Origin: CAZOOK01 sp964581385
GTDB lineage: Bacteria; Pseudomonadota; Gammaproteobacteria; Nevskiales; Nevskiaceae
DNA length: 64,000 bases
Assembly (NCBI GenBank): GCA_964581385.1
Contig: CAZOOK010000015.1
Span: 1 to 64,000 of the forward strand
Direction of reading: 5' to 3'
Shown: in pieces, positions 36,353 to 45,067 of the stretch
How the letters are laid out: each line of letters begins with the position of its first letter
How positions within the stretch are numbered: position 1 is the first letter of the stretch
Notes under the pieces: model-generated
Told to the model about the DNA's origin: nothing
The model's database searches: none
Seen by the model: the letters and a program-made list of their open reading frames with translations, nothing else
Program-made: the position numbers and the translations under genes

Positions 36353-37144
36353 CTACGCCGCTAATTCCATCGGGAGCAGCCTATCGTATTCCTCCTGGAT
36401 TACCGCGTAACACTCGCAGACGCGCCTCTCCAGCCCCTTGCGGTCCAGCACCGTGATGCGGCCGCGCGAATAACGAATCAACCCGGCCTTCTGCAACTTG
36501 GTCGCGCCCGCTGTCACTCCTTCGCGGCGCACGCCGAGCACGTTGGCGATCCGGTCGTGCGTCATTACGAGTTCGTTACCCGGCAGACGGTCCAGGCTCT
36601 GCAGCAAACAGCGGCACAATTGCTGTTCCAGCGAATGATGCCGGGTGCATACCGCTATTTGCGACATTTGCGTGATCAGCGCCTGCGTATAGCGCAGCAG
36701 CAGGTGCGTCACCGGACCGGCTCGCTCGAACTCGTCTTTCACAAGCTGCGCTTTCAATCGATAGCCCTTGCCGGCGCTTTGTACCACGGCATGGCTGGGT
36801 GTCGAATTGCCCCCCATGAACAATGAGATCCCGATGATGCCCTCATTGCCGACGACTGCGATCTCGGCGACGTCGCCATTTTTCATCACATACACGAGCG
36901 AAACGATGGCCGAGGTCGGAAAGTAAACATTCGTCTCGATGGCGCCCGCTTCGTACAACACGTGCCCGAGAGGCATTTCGATCAATTCAAGTTCCGGCAA
37001 CCAACGCTCCAACTCGTCATCCGGCAGCGCGGCGAGCAGCAGATTTAATTTTATTTCGTGCGAACTGGCGACCACGGGGCGCCTGGAGAACGCTGGCAAT
37101 GCGGCATTGATGTCACGCTTTCGAGGGCGGCGCAATAAAGGCAT
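36353..37144 (-). CDS. Crp/Fnr-family transcription regulator
   Basis: A 263-residue regulator. A cyclic-nucleotide-binding-like beta roll occupies about residues 30-145 (VYFPTSAIVSLVYVMKNGDVAEIAVVGNEGIIG). A dimer helix and a winged helix-turn-helix at about 190-220 (LVMTHDRIANVLGVRREGVTAGATKL) follow. No Fnr-type cysteine cluster is seen. This type is common in stress islands of soil and water bacteria. The start at 37144 is supported by GGAGGG upstream. It probably controls the kaiC-like pair lying downstream on the same strand, which is inference from position. Confidence 0.85.
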   Translation of the reverse strand: MPLLRRPRKRDINAALPAFSRRPVVASSHEIKLNLLLAALPDDELERWLPELELIEMPLGHVLYEAGAIETNVYFPTSAIVSLVYVMKNGDVAEIAVVGNEGIIGISLFMGGNSTPSHAVVQSAGKGYRLKAQLVKDEFERAGPVTHLLLRYTQALITQMSQIAVCTRHHSLEQQLCRCLLQSLDRLPGNELVMTHDRIANVLGVRREGVTAGATKLQKAGLIRYSRGRITVLDRKGLERRVCECYAVIQEEYDRLLPMELAA

Positions 37145-37499
37145 CAAGGACCCTCCGAGAAAAGCCTGGCATCCAATGATTGCCGGGAAGCGTTCCGATA
37201 AACACTGCCAGTTATATATAGAAGGGGAACGTTTCTTTGTATGCTCGGTAGCACACACAGACATAAATTTAGCGATCGCGCCATTGGCGCATTCGGCCCG
37301 CAGCCTCGTGCGAGCTAAGTGATTGTCCGTAAAGTGGATTGACGCGTATGGCCGCCATTTGTATGGCCCTTTCCCTCACTCATCGTTCCCTTTATGGGGA
37401 CGACCGCGTCCGAACGAAAAAAGCTTGGACGTCCGCTCCTGGCCAACTGCCGCCAGCAGGGCGCAGGGGGGCAGCGACAGCAACGGGCTGAGACCGAAC

Positions 37500-38459
37500 C
37501 TAAGCGGCAAGCCGATGCTCATAGTAAGGCCGATCTCTGTCGTCCAAGATTGCGTAAAGTTTCGCGACGCGGTTGGGATCAGGATTCAGCCAAGCGTCGA
37601 CACTCTCCGGCCGAATCGGAATGATGCATCTATCATGTCCGGCCGCCGCGATCTCAGGCGGTGGTTCATCAGTGATTGCCGCGAATGACAGCAGATCAGG
37701 CTCGCCCTCCTTCTGCCAGCGTGACCACAGGCAAGCGACGAGCATGTGGTGCGCCGGACGCGGCGAGAATTCAAGTACTACGCTCTCTTCCTTCCCACCC
37801 TGCGCAAGCTCGCGGCCTTCAACGCGGTGTCGGCTCACGTTCTCGTAAAAGCGATTGACGATGATGAGGCCGTGCGAGATGCCGAATTGCCCTTTCCAGA
37901 ATCCTTCGAGATTGCTCCGACGCGCGTTGTAGGTACCCGGGTATTTCGTGTCGTAGAAAGCTGGCTTTCCTGAGGGCCGGCACTGATAACGCATCGGCAA
38001 CACAACACGGCGTCCGCCCATGGACACCATCACAGGCGCGTACCAACCCGGGAAGATGCGTGAGTCGCGGTTCTTCAATTCGGTGCGCCGAAAATCGGCC
38101 AGCTTACTGATCGACCAACTGATCTTTTCAGCGGCGATTCGTTTGCTTTCGGACGCGGCTTTCGTGGTCTTTTTGGCGAGGATTCGCTCGGCATCAGCCA
38201 GGCGCTTTCGTTGCTTGAACAGTTCCGCCTCGAGCTTTTGCGTCTGTTCAGCGTTGAAGCGATCAATCATTTCCTTGATCTGCCGCTCCGGCTCTGAACT
38301 TGGCCCTGCGAAGGCCGCGTCCATCGCCTTTGGGATCTTGATGCGTGGATCCGCAGCGCGCATGCCATACAGCCGCACAAACTCCTCAATGTCGATGTCG
38401 GCGCCATGAAAGCGCGTGTAGTCCTGATAGGCAGCAACGATCTGGGCGGAGTAGCACAT
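37500..38459 (-). CDS. Second SRAP-family (YedK/HMCES-like) protein, element cargo
   Basis: A 319-residue SRAP protein, much longer than the usual ~220. Cys2 of MCYSAQI is the expected abasic-site nucleophile. The other catalytic residues are visible: Asn in TYNARRSNLE, Glu in NRFYEN, and His in AGHDRCIIPI. A ~100-residue helical, lysine-rich insert (about 75-140) lies between the first strand and the core. It forms DNA-protein crosslinks at abasic sites to shield them. It lies inside the element that disrupts the host SRAP gene, and may replace that function. Confidence 0.88.
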   Translation of the reverse strand: MCYSAQIVAAYQDYTRFHGADIDIEEFVRLYGMRAADPRIKIPKAMDAAFAGPSSEPERQIKEMIDRFNAEQTQKLEAELFKQRKRLADAERILAKKTTKAASESKRIAAEKISWSISKLADFRRTELKNRDSRIFPGWYAPVMVSMGGRRVVLPMRYQCRPSGKPAFYDTKYPGTYNARRSNLEGFWKGQFGISHGLIIVNRFYENVSRHRVEGRELAQGGKEESVVLEFSPRPAHHMLVACLWSRWQKEGEPDLLSFAAITDEPPPEIAAAGHDRCIIPIRPESVDAWLNPDPNRVAKLYAILDDRDRPYYEHRLAA

Positions 38460-38731
38460 CAGATTCTGCGCGAAGATTAGAAGGATCCGATTACAGCACG
38501 GAAAAATGAGCTTGGAAAAATCGAGTCGTCAGGCTGCTCATTTACATCACTTCTCGGATGAGAGTTAATTTGCTCCGGTTCATTTTCTCCGGACACCGCT
38601 GCATCGCCGGTCGCTCTGAGTGCACTTGCTCGCGATCGGGAGCAACTTGATGGCTGGCGACATCTGAAAATAGTTAGGAAGAAAATATCGAGGCCGAGCA
38701 GATCGTTATCATCAACTAACAGTTAGTAACA

Positions 38732-38739
38732 CTCCTAAA
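38732..38739 (-). repeat. Right terminal inverted repeat
   Basis: CTCCTAAA, the inverse of the left end. The palindrome-like ACTAACAGTTAGT at 38715-38727 lies just inside and may be a recombinase arm site. Confidence 0.8.
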
Positions 38740-38745
38740 CTGTTG
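38740..38745. repeat. Right direct repeat (att core) of integrative element
   Basis: CTGTTG, the second copy of the sequence at 28487-28492. It forms part of the Y-N-S codons of the interrupted SRAP gene. Confidence 0.85.
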
Positions 38746-38942
38746 TAGGTCCGACGAGCCAGCTTGATGTCGGCCCATTGCGGGACCAATCCAAAACAGC
38801 CGGGCGTCCAGCGGCCGCGGTACTGATTCGCGAGAAACGGTCCGACGCGGGCCGGGTAGCATTCGCCGTACGTGAAGTCGGGCGGCGGTCGATTGAATGC
38901 GGCTAAGGCGGTAGGGGAGGGCGGTTCGTACTTGGAACACAT
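38740..38942 (-). pseudogene. SRAP gene, 5' part, split by element
   Basis: The first 67 codons plus two bases of the host SRAP gene, starting MCSKYEPPSP (Cys2 present) and including GCFGLVPQWADIKLARRTYN. After this the frame runs into element DNA and stops nine codons later (near 38716). It continues in phase at 28486 once the element is removed. The start at 38942 is fixed by the conserved M-C. It is upstream of, and in the same orientation as, the 3' part at 28033-28492. Confidence 0.92.
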
Positions 38943-39140
38943 GAGAAATTCTCTCGCTCCTAAAGCCGCTGGCGATCGCAGATCATCGGATTCAACGCGA
39001 CATCGCGTTGTCCCGAACCCAACAGCATGCGCCCGCGATCGTCCGGTGGCCGGCATAACCCGCGGCCGACGGATCGCTGATGCTCATGAACGAATGATGT
39101 CACGTGGCGCTGTTTGCGGTGTTCCTGCGTATTTAAGTGC

Positions 39141-39440
39141 ATGGATCTCCTCACGCCGGATTTTCTTGACATCGTAACCATGGCCAACCGTACCGGCAGG
39201 ACGGCCGTCGTCGACCGGCACAGCGTTGCCATCTTCACCCCGGTCGAGCGCAATACCGTCGAAGGAATGCGCTATGTGAGCTTTAAGGTCAACCGCGTGC
39301 GCACGTTCGAGGAAGCAAGGCGCATCCTGTTGTCCCTCGGCAACCCAGTGCAGCGCGCGTCGACAGGACGAAGAACCGCGGTTCCGGTCGCGCATAGCGC
39401 CCCGTCGACGACACACGCAGCGGACCGATCTGAGCTTTGA
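39141..39440 (+). CDS. Small hypothetical protein
   Basis: A 99-residue protein. The first ~70 residues (MDLLTPDFLDIVTMANRTGRTAVVDRHSVAIFTPVERN) look like a compact alpha/beta domain, and the tail is Ser/Thr/Ala-rich and probably disordered. No family is recognised. It is transcribed divergently from the split SRAP gene. An extension of nine codons to 39114 is possible. Confidence is limited, because the ribosome site is weak. Confidence 0.4.
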   Translation: MDLLTPDFLDIVTMANRTGRTAVVDRHSVAIFTPVERNTVEGMRYVSFKVNRVRTFEEARRILLSLGNPVQRASTGRRTAVPVAHSAPSTTHAADRSEL

Positions 39441-39746
39441 AGTGTCATGTCACTGCTCCCGTATTGCGGCATCAGCGCATTGCTCGCCGTTGTCGTCCTG
39501 GCCCTGATTTCAGACAAGCCAGAGCGCCGGTTTCGGACCCGAAAGCAAACGCCCGACGCTCGTCGATTCGGACGGCGTCGACTGTAACACTCGCTGCGGC
39601 CAGCAACCCGCTGCCATGGCCGCTGCGATGCTGTGAATCCCGTGCCCGGCCGCGGCTCGACCGCGGCGGGGCACGCGGGCGGTGTTCTGAACAAGATGCA
39701 AGAATGTTCGCGTCTGAGTGGGAAGCGCCTTGATGGGGGATCGGGA
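39441..39746. other. Intergenic upstream of IHF-like gene
   Basis: About 305 bases with no supportable gene. It probably holds the promoter of the IHF-alpha-like gene; GGGGGATCGGGA just before 39747 may act as its ribosome site. Confidence 0.35.
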
Positions 39747-40034
39747 ATGACAGTCACAAAAGACGAATTGTCCGAGACATTGTCGGAGGCGATCGGGCTT
39801 AACAAGCGCGAAGCGAACGAGTTCGTCGATGCGTTCTTCGAGGAGATCCGCAGTCAGCTGGAAGCGGGCACTGACGTCAAGCGGTCGGGCTTCGGCAATT
39901 TCGTCCTACGCACGAAGAATCATCGCCCTGGGCGCAATCCGAAGACCGGGCGCGGATTTTTGATTTCGGCGCGGCCTGTCGTGGTGTTTCATCCCGGAGT
40001 GAAACTTAAGTTTCGCGTCAGGGCGCCAGAATGA
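39747..40034 (+). CDS. IHF-alpha-like HU-family DNA-bending protein
   Basis: A 95-residue HU/IHF protein. The sequence KRSGFGNFVLRTKNHRPGRNPKTGRG carries the family's DNA-gripping beta arm with its conserved GRNPKTG tip. The N-terminus (MTVTKDELSETLSEAIGLNKREANEFVDAFFEEI) aligns best with IHF alpha chains. It bends DNA sharply in replication, recombination and transcription. A copy on a plasmid-like replicon next to an integrative element could serve either. The start at 39747 is the family's usual first methionine; the open frame extends 38 codons upstream without homology. Confidence 0.9.
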   Translation: MTVTKDELSETLSEAIGLNKREANEFVDAFFEEIRSQLEAGTDVKRSGFGNFVLRTKNHRPGRNPKTGRGFLISARPVVVFHPGVKLKFRVRAPE

Positions 40035-40131
40035 CGTCGCCCACAAGCAATGGAGCGTTCAGGCGCCATCGTGATCCTTTATTTTTCTGTTTCCGGCCGT
40101 TGCTGAGCATGTTGACCCATGGAGAGATTAA

Positions 40132-40689
40132 ATGCGGATCGCCATCGCATTGATCGTAGTGGCAGCGATTCTCTCGCACGGTTCGTATGCCGCGGAAGCG
40201 CCGAGCGTTCACGTCGCGGATGGACTCGACTACGCCGTTCCGAGCAAAAGCCCTGTGCAGTTCGCGTCGTTGGGGAAATTCGGAGTCGCTACGTTCCGGG
40301 GTCGCTTCGTAATGTCGGGCACTTATCACTACGGCTATCTAACCGATGACCCTCGTGCCGATGCAACGTATGGCGTGTTGGAACTGTATTTCCTTCCCGA
40401 CGAAAACGTCGCCGCACAGCTTCCATACTGGGTGCAGCGCAAGCCCGTTCACGAAATCCGATTTAGAAACGACAATGCGTTTGTGCGGGCGGTCATAACG
40501 CCCGAAACCATCGAAGTCCTCAAGAAAAAGCAGGTATTTTCGGTGGAGGGAAGAACATCCATCGTGGTCAGCGACTACCAGGCATCTGTTGAATGCGACT
40601 ATCCAACGTATTCTGTGTTGTTCGTGTCCGTTGAGCATCCGGGAATGCTGCTCGCCAGCAGGGAATTCATTGAGCAGTATGGGTGTTAG
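40132..40689 (+). CDS. Hypothetical exported protein
   Basis: A 185-residue protein with a signal peptide (MRIAIALIVVAAILSHGSYA, cleavage near residue 21). The mature part is rich in aromatic beta-strand-like segments, and two cysteines (about 163 and 185) could pair. No family is known to me. It is preceded by GGAGAG a few bases from the ATG. The next gene on the same strand is a lipoprotein 226 bases away. Confidence 0.6.
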   Translation: MRIAIALIVVAAILSHGSYAAEAPSVHVADGLDYAVPSKSPVQFASLGKFGVATFRGRFVMSGTYHYGYLTDDPRADATYGVLELYFLPDENVAAQLPYWVQRKPVHEIRFRNDNAFVRAVITPETIEVLKKKQVFSVEGRTSIVVSDYQASVECDYPTYSVLFVSVEHPGMLLASREFIEQYGC

Positions 40690-40915
40690 AACAACCAAAT
40701 CGGCCCTTGGGACAAGCGACGCCTTTTTCCACCAACGGCGGGAAATGTTCGAATGGCATTCCTAGTTTCCGACGGCCTTTACTTCGGTGAGGGACCGTTT
40801 GGCGCTCTTCAATAGGACCCCATGGCAGGCCCAGTTCTAAACAAGGCGAAGCAGTTGCTTGAACGCGCGGTCGAACTCGGAACCAAATGAACCCCGAAAA
40901 CGGCGTTGGTACCGA

Positions 40916-41383
40916 ATGAAAGGTCAATTACTGTTCGGCGTTGCTGGGACACTGTTATCGGGATGTCTGCTCGTGCCCTTTCCACACAACGCTTACGATC
41001 ATTCGAATGTATCGGGGCGAATTGAAGACCCGAAGAGTCATATGCCAGTCGCTGGCATTTTGCTTTCTCTCGCAGGAGACACGGCTACAAGTGCAGAGGA
41101 TGGGCGCTTCTTGTTCAAAGCTGGGAGCACGAGAAAGTGGTACGTCGTGATTCCATTTGCGCCATTTGATCTTCTATATCAGTGCGCTGACGATCTGCAC
41201 GTTAACGGGTCCTATTCAGATCCGCCGATCAATAAAAACTATAGGCGGATGACGATTGGGGTAAAGTCATGTAGATACTCCGCGCTCGTAGGTGAAAGGT
41301 CATACATGAAGAATCCAACATTGGTCGATGACCTTGGCAGCATTGATCTCATTCAGGACTCATCACAAGGCACTGATCCGTGA
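40916..41383 (+). CDS. Hypothetical lipoprotein
   Basis: A 155-residue protein. MKGQLLFGVAGTLLSGC is a lipoprotein signal with lipobox LLSGC, so Cys17 would be lipidated. The mature part begins with a beta-sandwich pattern like carboxypeptidase regulatory domains (VSGRIEDPKSHMPVAGILLSL, then AEDGRFLF). The start at 40916 is preferred over 40859 because it begins the signal peptide. Role unknown. Confidence 0.6.
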   Translation: MKGQLLFGVAGTLLSGCLLVPFPHNAYDHSNVSGRIEDPKSHMPVAGILLSLAGDTATSAEDGRFLFKAGSTRKWYVVIPFAPFDLLYQCADDLHVNGSYSDPPINKNYRRMTIGVKSCRYSALVGERSYMKNPTLVDDLGSIDLIQDSSQGTDP

Positions 41384-41667
41384 TTGCCAACTTGCCTTTC
41401 AGCCGCGTCCCACCCCTGCAATTGATCCGACGTGCCGGCAGCCGAACCTGGCGTTATGCTTTATTTTTTTCGTCTAAAGCTCTGAGACTTCAAAAATGAG
41501 GGCGGATTAAAATGACGATTCGAAAGGCGATATGCGCTTTGACGGGCGTCCTTGCTGTAACGGTATCCGAGCGCTGCTCGCGTCGGGAGGTCGGTCGATG
41601 GTGATCCGAGTTCACGAGAGGCTGGTTGATGAAATGGGATTTTCACGCATCAGTGCCAGCGTCGGAT

Positions 41668-42417
41668 TCAGTTACTGGCTCTCTCGCTTTCGAGGCTTTC
41701 AACAAGAGTGCTTATGTAGCGGCGCATACTTGCAGCTAGTTGAGCGACCTCGCCTTCGTCGAACTGGATCAAGTCGCCAGGAACGAGTTCCCGTTTTACA
41801 TTTCGTGGTATGGCCCCGCTAACGTGTCGAATTAACCGCGGTGTTACTTCACCGCCGACATGAACGATCGCGTGACAACAAGCCTGCGCGAGGAAAATGT
41901 CGTTGGTAACCTGATCCTGTTGAAGTTCCAAACCGACATACTCGCGAAATCCTCGGTGAATGGCTCGCATATCTTGAAAGGACAGAACTTTCTTATTCAC
42001 TAAGAATTTCGCTATTGCGCTCTCGGGTGTCTTGGTAATTTTCACCAAATCTGCCACTGTTAGTTCAATGTCTGTTCCCATCAGCGCATCAAAAGTGCCC
42101 GCGCTGAATCGTTGCCCTACGGCATCACAAAAAATATCCTCGACGGCCGAGCCAAAGTAGGACACAAGCAATATAACGGCTTGATTGAGAACGACCAGGA
42201 ATCGAGGCCGTATCGCCTCGTGCTCCCTGATGCCTTTTAGAATATCGAGAATTCGGCCTCCGTTGCTCTCTTCGTTTTCGATTCGCTCAATCCTCACCAG
42301 CCGATTGCGAAGCTCCTCGATGGAAGAAATGACGGGTTCGAGCACGTCACGATCGACCTGCAGCAATTGCTCAACATCTCGTACGTGCTTCTCGAATGTG
42401 TCAAGGATAGATCGCAT
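41668..42417 (-). CDS. Hypothetical protein, possibly HEPN-like
   Basis: A 249-residue mostly helical protein. An N-terminal coiled coil (about residues 1-60) is followed by VLLVSYFGSAVEDIFCDAV and later AQACCHAIVHVGG. This pattern recalls RiboL-PSP/MAE-type HEPN domains, where the second motif is R-x4-6-H. Here the position of the Arg is a Cys, so RNase activity is doubtful. HEPN proteins often act in defence or toxin systems, but no partner gene is adjacent. The family call is weak. Lower GC than the flanks. Confidence 0.5.
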   Translation of the reverse strand: MRSILDTFEKHVRDVEQLLQVDRDVLEPVISSIEELRNRLVRIERIENEESNGGRILDILKGIREHEAIRPRFLVVLNQAVILLVSYFGSAVEDIFCDAVGQRFSAGTFDALMGTDIELTVADLVKITKTPESAIAKFLVNKKVLSFQDMRAIHRGFREYVGLELQQDQVTNDIFLAQACCHAIVHVGGEVTPRLIRHVSGAIPRNVKRELVPGDLIQFDEGEVAQLAASMRRYISTLVESLESERASN

Positions 42418-42689
42418 TGCGTGTCGAAAGGGCTAATCGCCAAAGAAATGGAAGCGGCGTCCGCATAGCGCTTATTAGCTCGGCCGATCCATATTTTGCG
42501 CCCTCCCACTGGAGAACACGAATCTAGCCCAATGCCCTTGACCGCGAAAATCATAGCCGGGAGAGCATCTTTGGGCGCTGCCGCTTTCTGAGCTGATCAC
42601 GTAACACGGTTGGCGATGGCGAATTCAGTCACCGCATTCTTGAGGAAAAATAGTCCATTTGTCTTTGGTTGTCATAGAAAAGGCAATCG

Positions 42690-43769
42690 TCACATCGTTG
42701 TCGTCTGCCCATAGCCATCGAACCAAGCGACCCATTGGCCGCCGTGCGGTGGTTCGCTGGCGTCGCAGTTAATGACGCCCGCTGTCGCGACCCACGGCCC
42801 CGGACTCGCTGTGTCGTTCTTAAAATCCGGAGTGCCGAGCAACTGTGTGCCGCGAGCCAAAGTCAGCAGGTGTGGCTTGCTAACCAAGGCGCGGTTGAGC
42901 AAAAACGCCAGCCGAACCCCTGCTTTGCTCAGCTGCTGTTTGACGATCTGATGGGCGTTGTCGACATAGCTGCTATCAAGCGTGTACGAGCCGTCGGAGT
43001 TAGGAGTGGGCAGCTTTCCATAGGCGTCTGTCTTGGCGAGCTGAAATGATTCCTGCGCCCAGTTGGCGGTCGTACCCTGACGCCACTGTGTCTGCTGCGC
43101 ATTCGTGATCTGCGCAATGAGCGCATCGGCGATTGCGGAATCGTTGCCGCCCAAGGCGGTTACGAATGGTGTGTCCCACGATGAATGCAGATTCGCAGAG
43201 GTGCCTTTGCCATGGACCTTTTTGGAATTTCCGCCTTGGTCGTGGTCGTCCGAGGAATGCAATGGCTGGTGCAGATCGCCCACGAAATGCAGCAGAAGCT
43301 GGAGCGCGAGGCGCCGCTCGTCTGCGGACGTCGAGGGATTGGCGAGTTCGGCTGAAAACTCGTCGATCTTGTCGACAACGCAATCGTTTGCTGCCGCCAC
43401 GGACGCCGGCGAGCCGGTTGGCACTCCGGGATGCTGAAAGCAGGCGGCATTGAGATCGGGATTGCTGAGCTCGATGTCGACGAAGTGCCAGTTGTGGGTC
43501 TGGTCGTAACGCACTTTTGTGGTGCTGCGATCGCTGTCGCGATACTTGTCAGCCCAGGTCGCCTCATCGGGAATGTCGATCGGGCTGACCAGCCCTGTGC
43601 TGTCTCCCGCGAGGATTGTATTGACTTGAGTCAAGACTGCCGGATCGAGGAAATGCTCGGCGATCAGCCCGACGATTTTGTGACCGTCGTCGCCCCAGGC
43701 GAACGCCGGGGCCGGTAAGGCAGCCAAGCAGGTCATGCCAACCAGCGGTGCAACGAGACGATGCCTCAT
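42690..43769 (-). CDS. Secreted S1/P1-type nuclease
   Basis: A 359-residue exported nuclease. The signal peptide ends FA at residue 24, so the mature protein begins WGDDGH, with the Trp that ligates zinc in this family. Further zinc ligands appear in NWHFVDIE, LLLHFVGDLHQPLH, GNSKKVHG and NLHSSWD. These trinuclear-zinc enzymes cleave single-stranded DNA and RNA and remove 3' phosphates in the periplasm or outside the cell, often for nutrient scavenging. Monocistronic, with the usual family length. Confidence 0.93.
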   Translation of the reverse strand: MRHRLVAPLVGMTCLAALPAPAFAWGDDGHKIVGLIAEHFLDPAVLTQVNTILAGDSTGLVSPIDIPDEATWADKYRDSDRSTTKVRYDQTHNWHFVDIELSNPDLNAACFQHPGVPTGSPASVAAANDCVVDKIDEFSAELANPSTSADERRLALQLLLHFVGDLHQPLHSSDDHDQGGNSKKVHGKGTSANLHSSWDTPFVTALGGNDSAIADALIAQITNAQQTQWRQGTTANWAQESFQLAKTDAYGKLPTPNSDGSYTLDSSYVDNAHQIVKQQLSKAGVRLAFLLNRALVSKPHLLTLARGTQLLGTPDFKNDTASPGPWVATAGVINCDASEPPHGGQWVAWFDGYGQTTTM

Positions 43770-44166
43770 GATTGGGTCCCTCGATCTCGACTGCGGACAC
43801 CATAGGCGCTTGCCGTGTCACCGTCGTGACGATGCCACTCCAAACTGCGACAGATCCGCAGCCAGCACCCTACCTAGTTCAATACGTAACTTCAAAGCGG
43901 AATACGACATCGATTCGAGAGCCTAAACAGCGCAAAACTCCGGCTGCCTTTCAATTTCCGAAGTGTGGTGATGCCCTGCTGCGCGACTATGCGATTCACC
44001 ATGACGAAGCTGCTGATATCTTCCGTGCTAATCGACTGAGGCATAGGGCGGGCTCCGCATCCGTCACTACGACGGGTGCGGAGTTTCCTTTCCGCTCAGG
44101 AAACCGCCGATAAGGCCTGATAGGCTTGGCACCGAGCCTTGGCGCCAGCTGGCGAAGGAGTTCAGC
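43770..44166. other. Intergenic with a strong hairpin
   Basis: About 400 bases between divergent genes. No gene is supported. It should contain both promoters and holds the hairpin described separately at 44053-44091. Confidence 0.4.
44053..44091 (+). terminator. Hairpin with T-rich tail
   Basis: Two 13-base arms (44053-44065 and 44071-44083, CTCCGCATCCGTC against GACGGGTGCGGAG, one G-T pair) with a five-base loop are followed by TTTCCTTTCC. It resembles a terminator on the plus strand, but no plus-strand gene ends before it. It could insulate or attenuate transcription into the gene at 44167. Confidence 0.5.
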
Positions 44167-45027
44167 GTGAGCATTTCAACATCGCGCCCATCGGCGCCGA
44201 TCCGGTCCTGGCAGTACGCGGTGATCCAGCAGGTTCTGCCGGCGGCGGCGGTGCTGTGCGCCCTGGCTGCGGTCGCATCCGTGCTGACCTCGCGTTCGCT
44301 GGCGCAGCAGATCACTGTGGTCGAATGGGCGCGCGCGACCGTGTTTCTGATTCTCCCGGTGACCATGGTCGTGGGTCTTGGCGTACCTTTCGTGATGCAT
44401 CTGCGGCGCTCTCACGTGGATTCGCGCTGGCTCGTCATTGGCACCGTGAGCTTCGTGATGGCTCTGCTGGCCGCACGCATGAGCAATGGCGCCGCCGGTC
44501 TGCTGCGTGAGCAATCGCTGGAAACCATATCCGTCGGACCGCACAGCGTCGCGATCCATGGCGCGATCGCCAGCGATCTGGTCAGCCGGCTGCAGCAGAC
44601 ACTTGATTCGCAGCTGAGCGTCGACACGGTCGAGCTCGACAACAACGGCGGAAATCCGCTCGCCGCTATAGCAGCCGCGCAGTGGCTGCGCGAGCGCGGC
44701 GCGCGGCGCGCGGTGGTGACCGGTCGATGTGCGAGCGCTTGCGCATACATGGCGCTGCTGTTCCCGGAACGATATCTGCAGGCCGGTGCCGCGCTTGGTT
44801 TCCATCGCGTCATCAGCTTTACGGGTAATCACGACGAAGCCGCACAGGCCCAGCGTCGACTGCGCGATGTATTTATCGGGCAGGGGCTGCGACCCGATGT
44901 GATCGATGGCCTGTTTGCCAGCGACGCGCTACGGTGGCCTTCCGTTACGGAATTGCTGAATCAAGGTCTCATCACCGGCTGCTGGGATTCGCAAGCGGGC
45001 AGACCGGCGGGCTGCGCCCGCTCGTAG
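44167..45027 (+). CDS. Membrane protein with ClpP/crotonase-like periplasmic domain
   Basis: A 286-residue protein. Three hydrophobic helices lie in the first ~115 residues. A domain follows with ELDNNGGNPLAAIAAAQWL, the serine-containing RCASACAYMALL and a downstream GFHR. This is the layout of ClpP-fold proteins of the COG3904 type, where the Ser in SAC is the presumed nucleophile and the His in GFHR the base. It could be a periplasmic protease-like protein. It starts with GTG behind AAGGAG. Substrate unknown. Confidence 0.7.
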   Translation: MSISTSRPSAPIRSWQYAVIQQVLPAAAVLCALAAVASVLTSRSLAQQITVVEWARATVFLILPVTMVVGLGVPFVMHLRRSHVDSRWLVIGTVSFVMALLAARMSNGAAGLLREQSLETISVGPHSVAIHGAIASDLVSRLQQTLDSQLSVDTVELDNNGGNPLAAIAAAQWLRERGARRAVVTGRCASACAYMALLFPERYLQAGAALGFHRVISFTGNHDEAAQAQRRLRDVFIGQGLRPDVIDGLFASDALRWPSVTELLNQGLITGCWDSQAGRPAGCARS

Positions 45028-45067
45028 CCGCGCCGAACGAGGGTAGGGGGCAGGGGAGGGCCCGATT

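Larger units (their letters stand above)
28493..38739. mobile_element. 10.2-kb integrative element with recombinase trio module
   Basis: The element is bounded by terminal inverted repeats TTTAGGAG (28493-28500) and CTCCTAAA (38732-38739), inside a direct repeat CTGTTG. Subterminal GTTAG/CTAAC motifs occur at both ends: a second TTAGGAG at 28512-28518, and ACTAACAGTTAGT at 38715-38727. The left end carries three tyrosine-recombinase-fold genes plus a small helix-turn-helix protein. This layout is like the Tn554 family and, as I recall, the intA-tfp-intB-srap module of strand-biased circularising elements. The cargo (33981-38459) is a KaiC-like pair, a Crp/Fnr regulator and an SRAP gene. Borders are proved by exact restoration of the split host gene. 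Confidence 0.93.
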
